Notes: a model not told the origin generated them from the letters alone. DNA of 64,000 bases from Brevibacillus reuszeri (GCF_001187725.1 NZ_LGIQ01000011.1:124001-188000), one strand, 5' to 3'. Positions 44,664-52,973 are shown, counted from the stretch's first letter. Program-made: numbers and translations.

Positions 44664-45974
44664 TTAGTTTACTTGCAACAGCTCCTGCTTGGGCCGTTGC
44701 TCAATTTTTTGAATTTCTATTTTGCGTATGCGATGCTTATCCTTCTTGCGGATCGTGAACACGAGACTTTCATGACGCCACCCAATCCCTTCCCTGAGCG
44801 TTGGATTTTGACTGTACAGCCATCCCCCGATCGTGTCCAGCTGTTCTTCATCGATACTTGCACCTAGCAAATGATTGACTTCTGAAAGCAGCACCTTTCC
44901 GTCCACAATCACATGGCTGTTTTCTTCCATGATCTCGATCTCCGCTTTTTCATCGGCATCAAATTCATCGCGGATCTCCCCTACGATTTCCTCCAGAATA
45001 TCTTCAATGGTGACCATCCCCGAGGTACCTCCGTACTCATCCAGAAGGATTGCAATATGCGTTCCCTGCTTTTGCATTTTCTTCAGCAGATTCTTGACAG
45101 GCGTGGCTTCTGAAACCGTCAGAAACGGGCGAATGAGCTTGGACAGGTCCAGATTCGGATCGTCGGCGTATTTCAAAAAGAACTCTTTGGTGTTGATCAT
45201 CCCGACAATATGATCTTTATTTTGGGAAACGATGGGAAAGCGTGTATACTGCTCCTCCTTAATAATCCGTAAGTTTTGCTCCAGTGAATGTTCCTGATGC
45301 AAGCAAACCATATCGGTTCGTGGCACCATAATCTCGCGTGCGAGCAGCTCATCAAAGGCAAAAATATTGCTTACATATCCATATTCCGCTTTATTGATTT
45401 TCCCGCTCTCATAGCTTTCCGCCAGGATGATGCGCAGCTCTTCTTCCGAGTGGCTTTCCTCATGCTCCTTCGTTGGCTTCATTCCAAAGGAGCGAACAAG
45501 CAGTGCTGCGGAGCCATTAAGCAACCAGATCGCGGGGTACATCACTTGATAAAACCAAATGATTGGTTTTGCACAAAGCAGGCTTACGCCTTCCGCTTTT
45601 TGAATGGCTACTGTTTTAGGAGCCAGCTCGCCCACAACCACATGCAAAAAGGTTACGAGAGAGTAGGCAATCAGAAATGACAGGATAGCGACGATCTGTT
45701 CGGGCAAAAATGGTTGAAGCACAGGGGTCAGAATCGATTCAATCGTAGGCTTGCCCAAAACCCCGAGGCCAATCGCGGTCAAGGTGATCCCCAATTGACA
45801 TGCGGACAAATAGCCATCCAAGTTGCTGATTACTTTCTGCACAGCCAGAGCGTTTTTTCTTCCTTCCATCACCATCTGGTCGACGCGACTCGGCCGAAGT
45901 TTGACAATTGCAAATTCAGTTGCCACAAAAAAAGCTGTGGCGACGATCAGAAAAGCAATCAGCAACAAATTCAT
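44664..45974 (-). CDS. hemolysin-family CNNM/CorC-like membrane protein with CBS pair
   Basis: A 436-residue protein: an N-terminal DUF21 (CNNM) membrane domain with about four helices (ATEFAIVKLRPSRVDQMVMEGRKNA is the conserved start), a CBS pair (REIMVPRTDMVCLHQEHSLEQNLRIIKEEQYTRFPIV and IRPFLTVSEATPVKNLLKKMQKQGTHIAILLDEYGGTSGMVTIEDILEEIVGEIRDEFD), and a C-terminal CorC/HlyC domain. Members of this family export or sense Mg2+ or other divalent ions; the hemolysin label is historical. ATG 45974 is chosen; TTG 45983 lies closer to GGGGATAGGA. Confidence 0.92.
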   Translation of the reverse strand: MNLLLIAFLIVATAFFVATEFAIVKLRPSRVDQMVMEGRKNALAVQKVISNLDGYLSACQLGITLTAIGLGVLGKPTIESILTPVLQPFLPEQIVAILSFLIAYSLVTFLHVVVGELAPKTVAIQKAEGVSLLCAKPIIWFYQVMYPAIWLLNGSAALLVRSFGMKPTKEHEESHSEEELRIILAESYESGKINKAEYGYVSNIFAFDELLAREIMVPRTDMVCLHQEHSLEQNLRIIKEEQYTRFPIVSQNKDHIVGMINTKEFFLKYADDPNLDLSKLIRPFLTVSEATPVKNLLKKMQKQGTHIAILLDEYGGTSGMVTIEDILEEIVGEIRDEFDADEKAEIEIMEENSHVIVDGKVLLSEVNHLLGASIDEEQLDTIGGWLYSQNPTLREGIGWRHESLVFTIRKKDKHRIRKIEIQKIEQRPKQELLQVN

Positions 45975-46251
45975 GGTTAACAATATCCTATCCCCTCTTC
46001 ATTTTGCGTCTTATGTGTATATTGTACGAAACTTGCGCAAATTATATCAACGTTTGCTTATATCTGTTTTCGTCAGCATTACGCTATTTCCGACTGTTTT
46101 ACCACCTCAGGTCACTCAGTCCTATGCTTGCTATCTTGCCTGCTCTTTCTTGGCTCTCCTGTACTTGCCTTTTCATGCTTATACGTAAAAAAACGACAGC
46201 TTGGCAACACGGATTACACCGCTCCAAACTGCCACTTTTTCAATCGGCTAT

Positions 46252-46812
46252 TCATTTTGTGTTTGCTTGTTGGTCTTTTTCATAATCGGCTCTGGTCATT
46301 CCATAGAGCTCTATATCTTCAAAGCTTCCCCATTTCAGTACATGCTGGGATAGGGTACCCTCGTGTTGCATCCCGATTTTTCTCATAACCTGATAAGAAG
46401 CTGCATTTTTTGTCATTGCCATTGCGTAGATACGATTTAATCCCAGCTCTTCAAATCCAAATGCAACGATTCTCCAGGCAGCTTCTGTTGCAAATCCCTG
46501 TCCCCAAAAAGGATGACCAAACCAATAACCAAGTTCAGCACGATTATGGCTTTTTGAAACGATTAAGCTCATGCATCCCACTAGTTCTTCTGCCTCTTTT
46601 TTGACAATAGCGAACGTATAGCTCTCTCCCTGTTCGGCAGCATAATGAGTGGATTCAATCCATTTTTCTGCCGCTCCATCGGGATAAGGATGAGGAATCG
46701 AAAGAGTTGTGCGTGCTACTTCCTCGCTTCCTGCTAATCCATGAACCATTTTGGCATCAGATTGTTCGAATTGTCGCATCACTAATCGATCTGTTTCCAA
46801 TCTAAGGCTCAT
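46252..46812 (-). CDS. GNAT family N-acetyltransferase (RimJ/RimL type)
   Basis: A 186-residue acetyltransferase: LRLETDRLVMRQFEQSDAKMVHGL at the N-terminus, AELGYWFGHPFWGQGFATEAAWRIVAFGFEELGLNRIYAMAMTKNAASYQVMRKIGMQHEGTL as the acetyl-CoA binding core (motif A/B), typical of the RimJ/RimL ribosomal-protein or small-amine acetylases. ATG 46812 follows GGAGGAAAG. It is monocistronic. Nothing points to a specific substrate. Confidence 0.9.
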   Translation of the reverse strand: MSLRLETDRLVMRQFEQSDAKMVHGLAGSEEVARTTLSIPHPYPDGAAEKWIESTHYAAEQGESYTFAIVKKEAEELVGCMSLIVSKSHNRAELGYWFGHPFWGQGFATEAAWRIVAFGFEELGLNRIYAMAMTKNAASYQVMRKIGMQHEGTLSQHVLKWGSFEDIELYGMTRADYEKDQQANTK

Positions 46813-46877
46813 CTTCTTTCCTCCATTTTTTCAACATTCTGTATGGTTATTTTCGGAATGGTATGACATGCCGCTCG

Positions 46878-47000
46878 CTAGCTGTGGTGAATATGTTCAC
46901 TCTTTAATCTTTTGACCTCGTTTTCTAAATCATTTAGACGCTTATGTATTCTATATATGATTGGCAAATATGCAATAACAACAATTATAACCCATCCCAT
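46878..47000 (-). CDS. 40-residue membrane-anchored small protein
   Basis: This short frame begins MGWVIIVVIAYLPIIYRIHK, giving one hydrophobic helix at about residues 3-16, then a charged amphipathic tail (RLNDLENEVKRLKSE) with heptad spacing of Leu/Val that could form a short coiled coil, and ends HIHHS. ATG 47000 follows an excellent AAGGTGGGGTG. The helix-plus-coiled-coil design resembles phage-shock or holin-like anchors and spore or division micropeptides, but I do not know the family. It lies between the acetyltransferase and the c-di-AMP leader. Confidence 0.65.
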   Translation of the reverse strand: MGWVIIVVIAYLPIIYRIHKRLNDLENEVKRLKSEHIHHS

Positions 47001-47149
47001 GTACACCCCACCTTTTCAAAATGATTAATCACCACTGGTCTTAGGTGAATCTCCACCCCTCTCAAGTAAACATGAGATATTCATATTATTCCTACCAAAA
47101 TTTAAGGGTTTCTTTCACCGGTGAATCTCTGTTATTCTAGGTCATGCCA

Positions 47150-47290
47150 AACAAAACAGCCGAAACTTCCTCTCGAATGGAAGTGCGGGGGATCTTATTT
47201 ACTTGCAGATGAGAGATCTGCATGGGGTGAATCGCCAAAGTGCGTAGGGTTGTTTCCTCAATCCGAATCCGTCAACTAACCTCGTAGGCC
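47150..47290 (+). promoter_or_regulatory. ydaO/yuaA-type c-di-AMP riboswitch
   Basis: The leader of the CAP-domain gene has the ydaO hallmarks in order: CGGGGGATCT near 47187, GGGGTGAATCGCC near 47224, AGGGTTG, AATCCGAATCCGTC near 47261 and CTAACCTCGTAGGC at 47275-47288, just before the ribosome binding site at 47296-47301. Ligand binding in this class turns off downstream cell-wall and osmolyte genes. I see no separate terminator before the gene, so control could be on translation. Confidence 0.85.
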
Positions 47291-47306
47291 AAAAAAAGGA
47301 GACGAT

Positions 47307-47900
47307 GTGAATATGAAACGCCTTGGTACTATTGCAATCGCGACATTGGGATTGGGATTTGTTCTTTCCGGCTTTTCTAACACAGCTTCTGCCGCTACCA
47401 CCTATCCGCAATGCGGGTATCAACCATATATGCAGCCTGTCCAACCGCAAATGCAAGCACCTTATGCAGCACCAGCGAATCAACAGCAGCCCGTTCAACA
47501 GCCAGTAAAACAAGCTAACCAACAGGTGGATGCTTCCGCGGTTGGGAAGCAAGTAACTGATTTGGTAAACCAAGAGCGTGCAAAAGCAGGTCTGAAGCCA
47601 GTGGAACTGGATGCTTCCCTGAACAAAGTTGCACAAGCAAAAGCGGCTGACATGTCGAGCAACAACTACTTTGACCATACAAGCCCTACGTATGGCTCTC
47701 CATCTGACATGATGAAACAATTCGGAGTATCTTCTATGACCGCGGGTGAGAACATCGCCATGGGTCAACGCACCGCTGAGGAAGTCATGAACCAATGGAT
47801 GAACAGTGAAGGACACCGTCAAAACATCATGAATCCATCCTTCGCCAAAATCGGTGTAGGCTTTGTGAATGGATACTGGGTACAAGAATTCATCGGATAA
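47307..47900 (+). CDS. secreted CAP-domain protein (YkwD-like)
   Basis: A 197-residue protein with signal peptide (cleavage expected after TASA near residue 29), a Pro/Gln-rich linker (QQQPVQQPVKQANQQV) and a CAP/SCP domain from about residue 80. Conserved are LVNQERAKAGLKPVELDASLNKVAQAKAADMSSNNYFDHTSP, GENIAMG and MNSEGHRQNIMNPSFAKIGVGF. Homologues bind or remodel the cell envelope, and in spore formers are often spore or wall proteins. GTG 47307 or ATG 47313 are both close to AAAGGAG. It is under a c-di-AMP riboswitch, fitting a wall role. Confidence 0.92.
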   Translation: MNMKRLGTIAIATLGLGFVLSGFSNTASAATTYPQCGYQPYMQPVQPQMQAPYAAPANQQQPVQQPVKQANQQVDASAVGKQVTDLVNQERAKAGLKPVELDASLNKVAQAKAADMSSNNYFDHTSPTYGSPSDMMKQFGVSSMTAGENIAMGQRTAEEVMNQWMNSEGHRQNIMNPSFAKIGVGFVNGYWVQEFIG

Positions 47901-47917
47901 TGAAATTGGATATAAAT

Positions 47918-47955
47918 GCCGGGTCCTCTAGCGGGGGCCCGGCTTTCTTTTTTTC
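47918..47955 (+). terminator. intrinsic terminator of the CAP-domain gene
   Basis: GCCGGGTCC / GGGCCCGGC stem followed by TTTCTTTTTTT. Confidence 0.85.
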
Positions 47956-47990
47956 CAGAATGAACGTGGTTCACTATTCAGTCCTTCCGT

Positions 47991-48039
47991 AAAAAAAGCC
48001 AGTCAACACACGATAATAGAGTGTTAGACTGGCTTTTCC
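47991..48039. terminator. bidirectional terminator-like hairpin
   Basis: AAAAGCCAGTC / GACTGGCTTTT extended by AACAC / GTGTT forms a 16-bp stem with one bulge, between convergent units. Confidence 0.65.
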
Positions 48040-48083
48040 ATATGTAACTTTTATTTGTTCCCTTTTCTTATTTACAACACAAT

Positions 48084-48113
48084 AGAAAAAGGTAAGCAAA
48101 ACCTTGCTTACCC
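48084..48113 (-). terminator. intrinsic terminator of the FAH-family gene
   Basis: On the minus strand GGTAAGCAA / TTGCTTACC with a 4-nt loop is followed by TTTTTC, about 40 bases after the stop codon. Confidence 0.75.
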
Positions 48114-48148
48114 ATAGCCTACAAATCAAAGCAATTGTTCTTTATCAA

Positions 48149-48946
48149 TTATTTCACATAATTGGTTAGTTTTCCGATACTCTTTACTTCCACGGTCACA
48201 ATATCTCCTGATTTCATTGGACAACTGCCAGACGGTGAACCAGTAGCCAAAACATCACCTGGCTCCAGCGTCATAACCTGCGAAATCCAGCTAATAAGAA
48301 AAGGAATGGAAAGTGACATCTGATTCGTGTTTCCATCTTGTACAACTTTGCCGTTTAAAGTTGTCACTATTCGTAAATTCGATGGATCTATACCGGTCAC
48401 AATCCACGGACCCAGTGGCCCAAAAGTATCAAAACCTTTACCGCGTGTGAACTGGGGATCAGTTTTTGTAAGATCTCTAGCAGTCACATCATTAAATATC
48501 GTACAACCAAAAACGTGATCCAATGCGTCTTCTTCTTTTATATTTTTACCCCGTTTCCCAATAACAATGGCTACTTCCCCCTCCATTTCCACCTGTTGGG
48601 TTAATTCACTTGAAGGAAGAATGATATCCCCACCATCTGGAATCAATGAAGAAGTTGGTTTTAAGAACAAAAACGGTTCGCTGAGATTGGCCTGTCCCCC
48701 TGTTTCTTTTGCATGTCCAGCGTATGTCCAGCCGAAGTTAACCACTTTTGAGGGTACAACAGGCTCTAAAATTTTCACATCACCATATTTGATTCTTACA
48801 CCATCATAATTCAGTTCGTTATTAACAATTTCAGAAAAATTACTGGACAACTGTAAAATTTCGTCACCCTCAACAATTCCATAGTAAATTTTATCGTCAT
48901 CATTCTGATAGCGAACTATCGTTTGCGTTTTTTGTATTACTAGCAT
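48149..48946 (-). CDS. fumarylacetoacetate hydrolase family protein
   Basis: A 265-residue FAH-fold enzyme. Conserved are FLKPTSSLI, the metal-binding EGE (VEMEGEVAIVIGKRGKNI), FNDVTARDLTKTDPQFTRGKGFDTFGPLGPWIV and GDVLATGSPSGSCPMKSGDIVTVEV. The family hydrolyses or decarboxylates 2,4-diketo or 2-oxo-acid intermediates of aromatic or sugar-acid degradation. Its codons and flanks are more AT-rich than the surrounding core genes. ATG 48946 follows GGAGGGC, which overlaps the stop of a truncated upstream gene, so it is probably the surviving member of a catabolic operon. Confidence 0.9.
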   Translation of the reverse strand: MLVIQKTQTIVRYQNDDDKIYYGIVEGDEILQLSSNFSEIVNNELNYDGVRIKYGDVKILEPVVPSKVVNFGWTYAGHAKETGGQANLSEPFLFLKPTSSLIPDGGDIILPSSELTQQVEMEGEVAIVIGKRGKNIKEEDALDHVFGCTIFNDVTARDLTKTDPQFTRGKGFDTFGPLGPWIVTGIDPSNLRIVTTLNGKVVQDGNTNQMSLSIPFLISWISQVMTLEPGDVLATGSPSGSCPMKSGDIVTVEVKSIGKLTNYVK

Positions 48947-48948
48947 TT

Positions 48949-49092
48949 CTATGCCCTCCATCTAACGATTAAATAATCCGTTTCCTCAACAGCATGTATT
49001 GGTACATGTGTTTCATCAATTAAGCCAAGTTGCTCTATGGTTAACTCCTCTTCATTATGAGCAATAAATAAGGCTGCGAAATGTTCTAGGTA
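48949..49092 (-). pseudogene. 3' remnant of a lost upstream gene
   Basis: An open stretch of 47 codons without a start reads as a natural protein C-terminus (HFAALFIAHNEEELTIEQLG, then IDETHVPIHAVEETDYLIVRWRA) and ends in a TAG whose preceding bases form the ribosome binding site of the FAH-family gene. The frame is closed by a TAG just upstream, and the sequence beyond it is AT-rich and non-coding. It is most simply the tail of a gene once co-transcribed with the FAH gene. I do not recognise the parent family. Confidence 0.55.
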
Positions 49093-49281
49093 CTATCTTA
49101 TTATCAACATCAATCAATAGTAAAACTGTTTATTATAATTAATTGTATTGAGATTATTAATCAACATTTCGCTGTACTGTCATTTTTAACCCAATTCCTA
49201 GCTTGACTTTTATCATCTAGCTTGTATGCCTCCAATACCGCCGCATTCCTGGATAGGGATATTTAACACATAGGGAGAGAA
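49093..49281. other. AT-rich intergenic segment
   Basis: No gene is visible. The segment is strongly AT-rich and separates the remnant from the MFS gene end. No clear terminator or repeat was found in it. Confidence 0.4.
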
Positions 49282-50499
49282 TTATCGAAAGGATTCTGAA
49301 TCTGCATAGGCGCTTTGGTTTTCATTGTCCTTGTTTCGTGCTGCGTGTCCGGTTTTTTTATCGTATGTAAACAACCAGGCTGCCAGTAGAAGCGCTAGCA
49401 AGGCCAATGCAAATCCGGCCAACCCTAGATTGTCTATAGAGGTACTGGTGATTATCAATCCCCCAATTCCCGAGCCAATGGCGAAGCCGAATTGGATAAA
49501 CGAAGTATTGATACTTAAAGCAATATCCGGCGAGTGGGGCACCAAGGTAACCACATATAACTGATGTGCCGGGGAGGTCATCCATGTGGCGACCATCCAC
49601 ATCATGATCAACGGGGTGACAGCATAGATCAAGCCGTCTGACCAGGTTAGCAACAGTAGCGTTCCAGCTTGGAGTGATAGTCCGGCATAGATTGTGAACT
49701 TGGGCCCTTTCGCATCAGCTGCGACGCCTCCGATTTTAGAGCCGGCAAAACTGCAAATCCCTGAAAGCAGCAAAATGCCGGAAAGGGCGGCCGCAGACAG
49801 TTCGGTATTCGATTGCAAGAAGGGTGATATATACGTAAACAGTGCAGAGTATCCTCCTATATAGAAAAGCGTAATGAGAACCGAAAGCACCATTTTTTTA
49901 TCCTTCAAAATCGAAAGCTGCATTCCGAGCGTAATCGCTCTCTGCTCAATAATGGAAGGAACTTTGAGGAAAACCGCAAGCAGCGGAATTAGCGTCAGCA
50001 GCCCAACGATGACGAATAAGGTTCTCCACCCAAGCGTTTCGCTTAATAACGTGCCGATAGGTACACCTAGAACAAGCGAACTGCTTAACCCTATCAGGAT
50101 AGTGCCGATTGCACGACCTCGATTACGCTCTTCAACCAAACGAGTTGCGACAGCCATTGCAATCACCGTAGCAGCCCCTCCACTGAGCCCCTGGATTATT
50201 CGAGTCATTAACATCATCTCAAATGAAGGACTAAAATAGACCAGGATGCTGCTTAAAATAAAAATACTGAGCATCATAAGCAGTATTTTTCTTCGGTCCA
50301 CTCTGATGGTTGTAGCGATCACGATAGGGGAGCCAATTGCTGCGGCAAGGGCGAACGCTGTGACAAGCGTCCCCGCTGCGGATGTCGTAATCCCAAGATC
50401 TGCTGCTGTTATGTGAAGAATTCCGCTTATGATATATTCAATCGTCCCCATTAGAAACACTGCCAGAGCAAGCGAGTAAACGACCCATTTATTGTTCAT
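49282..50499 (-). CDS. MFS transporter (DHA1/AraJ-like)
   Basis: A 405-residue, 12-helix major facilitator. VYSLALAVFLMGTIEYIISGILHITAADLGITTSAAGTLVTAFALAAAIGSP is the typical YdhP/AraJ/Cmr opening, and RIIQGLSGGAATVIAMAVATRLVEERNRGRAIGTILIGLSSSLVLGVPIGTLL carries motif C of antiporters. It is likely a drug or sugar efflux pump. Its start overlaps the end of the MerR gene by four bases (ATGA), so the two are one operon, and the regulator probably senses a pump substrate. Confidence 0.91.
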   Translation of the reverse strand: MNNKWVVYSLALAVFLMGTIEYIISGILHITAADLGITTSAAGTLVTAFALAAAIGSPIVIATTIRVDRRKILLMMLSIFILSSILVYFSPSFEMMLMTRIIQGLSGGAATVIAMAVATRLVEERNRGRAIGTILIGLSSSLVLGVPIGTLLSETLGWRTLFVIVGLLTLIPLLAVFLKVPSIIEQRAITLGMQLSILKDKKMVLSVLITLFYIGGYSALFTYISPFLQSNTELSAAALSGILLLSGICSFAGSKIGGVAADAKGPKFTIYAGLSLQAGTLLLLTWSDGLIYAVTPLIMMWMVATWMTSPAHQLYVVTLVPHSPDIALSINTSFIQFGFAIGSGIGGLIITSTSIDNLGLAGFALALLALLLAAWLFTYDKKTGHAARNKDNENQSAYADSESFR

Positions 50500-51323
50500 A
50501 ATTGTTCCTCATTATCTTCAATTGGAATTTGGATTTCGATGAGATGAACTCCCGGATTTCCAGGCAGGGGTACATAGAATTCTCTACTCGAGTAGTCGCT
50601 CCGTATAAGAAAACCTTGCTGCTCAATCCATTCAGCAAGGTTTAAGCATGCCGTCTCTGAATATACCGAATCCGAACGGAATAACATCGTGGCCATCGTC
50701 ACCGAGGGCAGGGAACGGAAATGAAGATGCTCGGGCAGCCCGAGGGCTTCCGATTTCACGACATAACCGACCTCAAGCTCAAACTCATGGGCCGAGCTGT
50801 CGGATACGTTCCATAACACCGTTCGCGGGCCAGATAAGACAGATCGGATTCGGCTATCAAGCAGACCATCGAAGATATCGAAAAGATTTGGGATATCGTC
50901 AACCGTGCCCGTGGAAGCGTAAGTAACCATGTGCATGAATTCAACACGCTTCACAACGATTTCTTGTTCCTTATCCATCTTTCCCTCACATTCCACAAGC
51001 TGCATTCGTTCTTTTATGCGGGAAAGCTTGAAGAGTTCGCTATTTAGATGGCGCTCGATCTCACTCTCTTTGAGCTTCAACATACCGCGAATCTGTTCAG
51101 CTGATATATCTTCTTGAAATAGTTGCGAGATTTGCTGCAACGTGAATCCCAATTCCTTAAAAATCACAATTCGATTGATCTTCAGCAGTTGTTCCGCAGA
51201 GTAGTACCGATAACCGCTCGATTCGTCGGTCTTGGCCGGTTTTAAGAGTCCGATTTGATCGTAGTAACGTAGAGTTTGCATCGGAATACGGCTCAACTTG
51301 GAGAATTCGCTGATTTTAAACAA
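50496..51323 (-). CDS. MerR family regulator with C-terminal effector domain
   Basis: A protein of about 275 residues. The MerR winged helix (FKISEFSKLSRIPMQTLRYYDQIGLLKPAKTDESSGYRYYSAEQLLKINRI) and dimerisation coil are followed by a GyrI/BmrR-like effector-binding domain (EFELEVGYVVKSEALGLPEHLHFRSLPSVTMATMLFRSDSVY...FYVPLPGNP). Such proteins bind drugs and activate efflux genes. I choose TTG 51323 after GGAAGGTG; GTG 51332 is the alternative. An operator of MerR type lies just upstream. Confidence 0.9.
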   Translation of the reverse strand: MFKISEFSKLSRIPMQTLRYYDQIGLLKPAKTDESSGYRYYSAEQLLKINRIVIFKELGFTLQQISQLFQEDISAEQIRGMLKLKESEIERHLNSELFKLSRIKERMQLVECEGKMDKEQEIVVKRVEFMHMVTYASTGTVDDIPNLFDIFDGLLDSRIRSVLSGPRTVLWNVSDSSAHEFELEVGYVVKSEALGLPEHLHFRSLPSVTMATMLFRSDSVYSETACLNLAEWIEQQGFLIRSDYSSREFYVPLPGNPGVHLIEIQIPIEDNEEQL

Positions 51324-51356
51324 TGTTTTCACCTTCCAACTGATTTTGTCATTTAG

Positions 51357-51388
51357 ATTCTACACTCTCCAGTTGAGTGTAAAGTCAA
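51357..51388 (-). promoter_or_regulatory. MerR-type promoter-operator
   Basis: On the minus strand TTGACT (51388-51383) and TAGAAT (51362-51357) are 20 bp apart, longer than the usual 17. Between and around them the inverted repeat ACACTC/GAGTGT with a 7-nt spacer occupies 51362-51380. An over-long spacer filled by a dyad is the hallmark of MerR-activated promoters. Confidence 0.7.
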
Positions 51389-51451
51389 GAACATTATTTC
51401 TCGTAGGAACAGGCATCCTGTGCAAACAGATCAGTCACCGTACATAATAGA

Positions 51452-51472
51452 ACACGCCACATGATGGCGTGT
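51452..51472. repeat. short perfect inverted repeat
   Basis: ACACGCCA / TGGCGTGT with a 5-nt loop stands alone in the 330-bp space between the MerR gene and the UPF0145 gene. It is not followed by a T run. Nothing else was found in that space apart from the MerR operator. Confidence 0.4.
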
Positions 51473-51667
51473 ATTTGCGTTGATCCCACTGTTTGAAAAG
51501 AGAACGTCGATTGCCAATGACCACTAGTGAATTTTTTTTCTATCCTGCATGTTAACAAAATGATTCGAATCTAGACTTAAATCTATAATTTCCTAGTCTA
51601 CAGTATGGAATTCTTTTGATAGGAGATAATAACCAAAATTTATATTCGAGAAGGGGTGGAGAATCCT

Positions 51668-51988
51668 ATGCTAGTGGTAACAACTGAAAATATTCAAGGT
51701 TATAAAGTTGTCGAAGTAAAAGGACCCGTGTTTGGTCTTATTGTTAGGAGCAGAGGGCTTGGTGGTGACATAGCTGCTGGTTTGAAATCCCTGGTTGGCG
51801 GGGAGATTAAACAATACACAGCCATGCTTGAAGACTCGCGAAAAGAAGCAATGGACCGTATGATTAAAAATGCAAATCAAATGGGCGCAAACGCCATTGT
51901 AATGTTGAGGTACGACTCTGGAGAGATTGGTAAGAACATGAGTGAAATCGTGGCTTACGGCACGGCTGTCGTTACGGAGAAAATGTAA
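51668..51988 (+). CDS. UPF0145 (YbjQ-like) heavy-metal-binding domain protein
   Basis: A 106-residue protein: MLVVTTENIQGYKVVEVKGPVFGLIVRSRGLGGDIAAGLKSLVGGEIKQYTAMLEDSRKEAMDRMIKNANQMGANAIVMLRYDSGEIGKNMSEIVAYGTAVV is the whole YbjQ/UPF0145 fold, which forms pentamers of unknown role. ATG 51668 follows AAGGGGTGGAG. It overlaps the next gene at TAATG, so both are made together. Confidence 0.9.
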   Translation: MLVVTTENIQGYKVVEVKGPVFGLIVRSRGLGGDIAAGLKSLVGGEIKQYTAMLEDSRKEAMDRMIKNANQMGANAIVMLRYDSGEIGKNMSEIVAYGTAVVTEKM

Positions 51989-52212
51989 TGACCTGGGTAA
52001 TTGCCTTATATGCACTGGAAGGTTTATTCATTCTTTTATGCATTTTGCTTGGTTATTTCATTTATGACAAACGATTTAATCGCAACCACGGCACCAAAGT
52101 TCCTGATGGTTACCATGCGACGGATGAAATCAATATTGACCCCGTGACAAATGAAAAAACAAGGGTTTATTACAACCCAGAAACAGGGGATAGATTTTAT
52201 CAAAAGATATAA
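51988..52212 (+). CDS. small membrane protein coupled to the UPF0145 gene
   Basis: A 74-residue protein with one N-terminal membrane helix (about residues 3-26, VIALYALEGLFILLCILLGYFIY) and a polar C-terminal domain (PDGYHATDEINIDPVTNEKTRVYYNPETGDRFYQKI) with an acidic, strand-rich look. It probably anchors at the membrane with the C-terminus in the cytosol, since positive residues follow the helix. It starts within the stop codon of the UPF0145 gene. The family is unknown to me. Confidence 0.78.
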   Translation: MTWVIALYALEGLFILLCILLGYFIYDKRFNRNHGTKVPDGYHATDEINIDPVTNEKTRVYYNPETGDRFYQKI

Positions 52213-52221
52213 TGCTTTTAA

Positions 52222-52246
52222 TACCCTTTTAAAGGGTGTTTTTTGG
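52222..52246 (+). terminator. intrinsic terminator
   Basis: ACCCTT / AAGGGT with a 3-nt loop is followed by GTTTTTT, ten bases after the small membrane protein gene. Confidence 0.75.
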
Positions 52247-52290
52247 TTCCTATTTAGATACAGAAAATTGACCCTTTGTTCGCAATGATT

Positions 52291-52327
52291 TAAAGAACCC
52301 GATACTGACGGCATCGGGTTCTTTTTA
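52291..52327. terminator. second intrinsic terminator, usable both ways
   Basis: AAAGAACCCGAT / ATCGGGTTCTTT is a perfect stem with a 9-nt loop and TTTTT tail. It separates the UPF0145 pair from the convergent gene at 52434. Confidence 0.8.
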
Positions 52328-52433
52328 TAGCGTCCCCTAAATAGACTGACTCCGTTAACTATCGATACTCGTTCGCTTAATATTTTTATGAAAAGATCTC
52401 GATTGAAACGTCCTTAACTCCCTTTGATGAATA

Positions 52434-52934
52434 TTAGAGACGCGAAACCTCACTATATTTGAATTTGATATTTCCATGCATTTCCCCAAAATCCTCGATT
52501 TCTTTCGCCGTTTGCGTTCCGATAAGAATATCGGCCATCATGCCGTTGGAACGAAACCAGCCTAGCCTGCGTTCCCGCTCGTTATAGAAAAGAGCGCAAA
52601 ACGGATGGTAATACGTGTCCAATGTCCGAAATGTACTGCTAAATTGTTGTTGGGCAAGCTCTCTTGCTTGCAACGAAGAAACCAACTCGCCCTTTAATCG
52701 ACCTTTGGCGGATTTCGGAGGTTTGCCGCCCTTTCCTTCATTCAATACTTCGGATGAATAGTACGTGCCGTAAAATTCCTTTTTGCCGCAATTATCTACC
52801 GTATATGTACCCGTTAGCTGAGCCGCTTCCATGAAACTCCTCCTCACCATAGCCTCGCCTCCATCTCGTATTCCTTTACGCGCTGGTAATACATAGGCTT
52901 GGCTATCCGATCCCGTCAGTTCAATGACCTGCAT
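52434..52934 (-). CDS. hypothetical protein
   Basis: A 166-residue soluble protein without signal or membrane segment. Visible features are a Gly/Lys-rich central linker (NEGKGGKPPKSAKGRLKGELV), an aromatic block (FSSTFRTLDTYYHPFCALFYNERERRLGWFRSNGMM) and an acidic tail. I do not recognise a domain. The upstream neighbour at 52974 is on the same strand 39 bases away, so they may be co-transcribed. Confidence 0.6.
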   Translation of the reverse strand: MQVIELTGSDSQAYVLPARKGIRDGGEAMVRRSFMEAAQLTGTYTVDNCGKKEFYGTYYSSEVLNEGKGGKPPKSAKGRLKGELVSSLQARELAQQQFSSTFRTLDTYYHPFCALFYNERERRLGWFRSNGMMADILIGTQTAKEIEDFGEMHGNIKFKYSEVSRL

Positions 52935-52973
52935 TTATGAAACGATCAACTTGAGGACGAAATTCTCTGATTC

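Noticed and set aside
47030..47145. Second riboswitch copy, because GGTGAATC occurs twice here
   Set aside because: Only the short GGTGAATC strings match; the 3' CTAACCTCGTAGGC part and the stems exist only in the 47150-47290 element.
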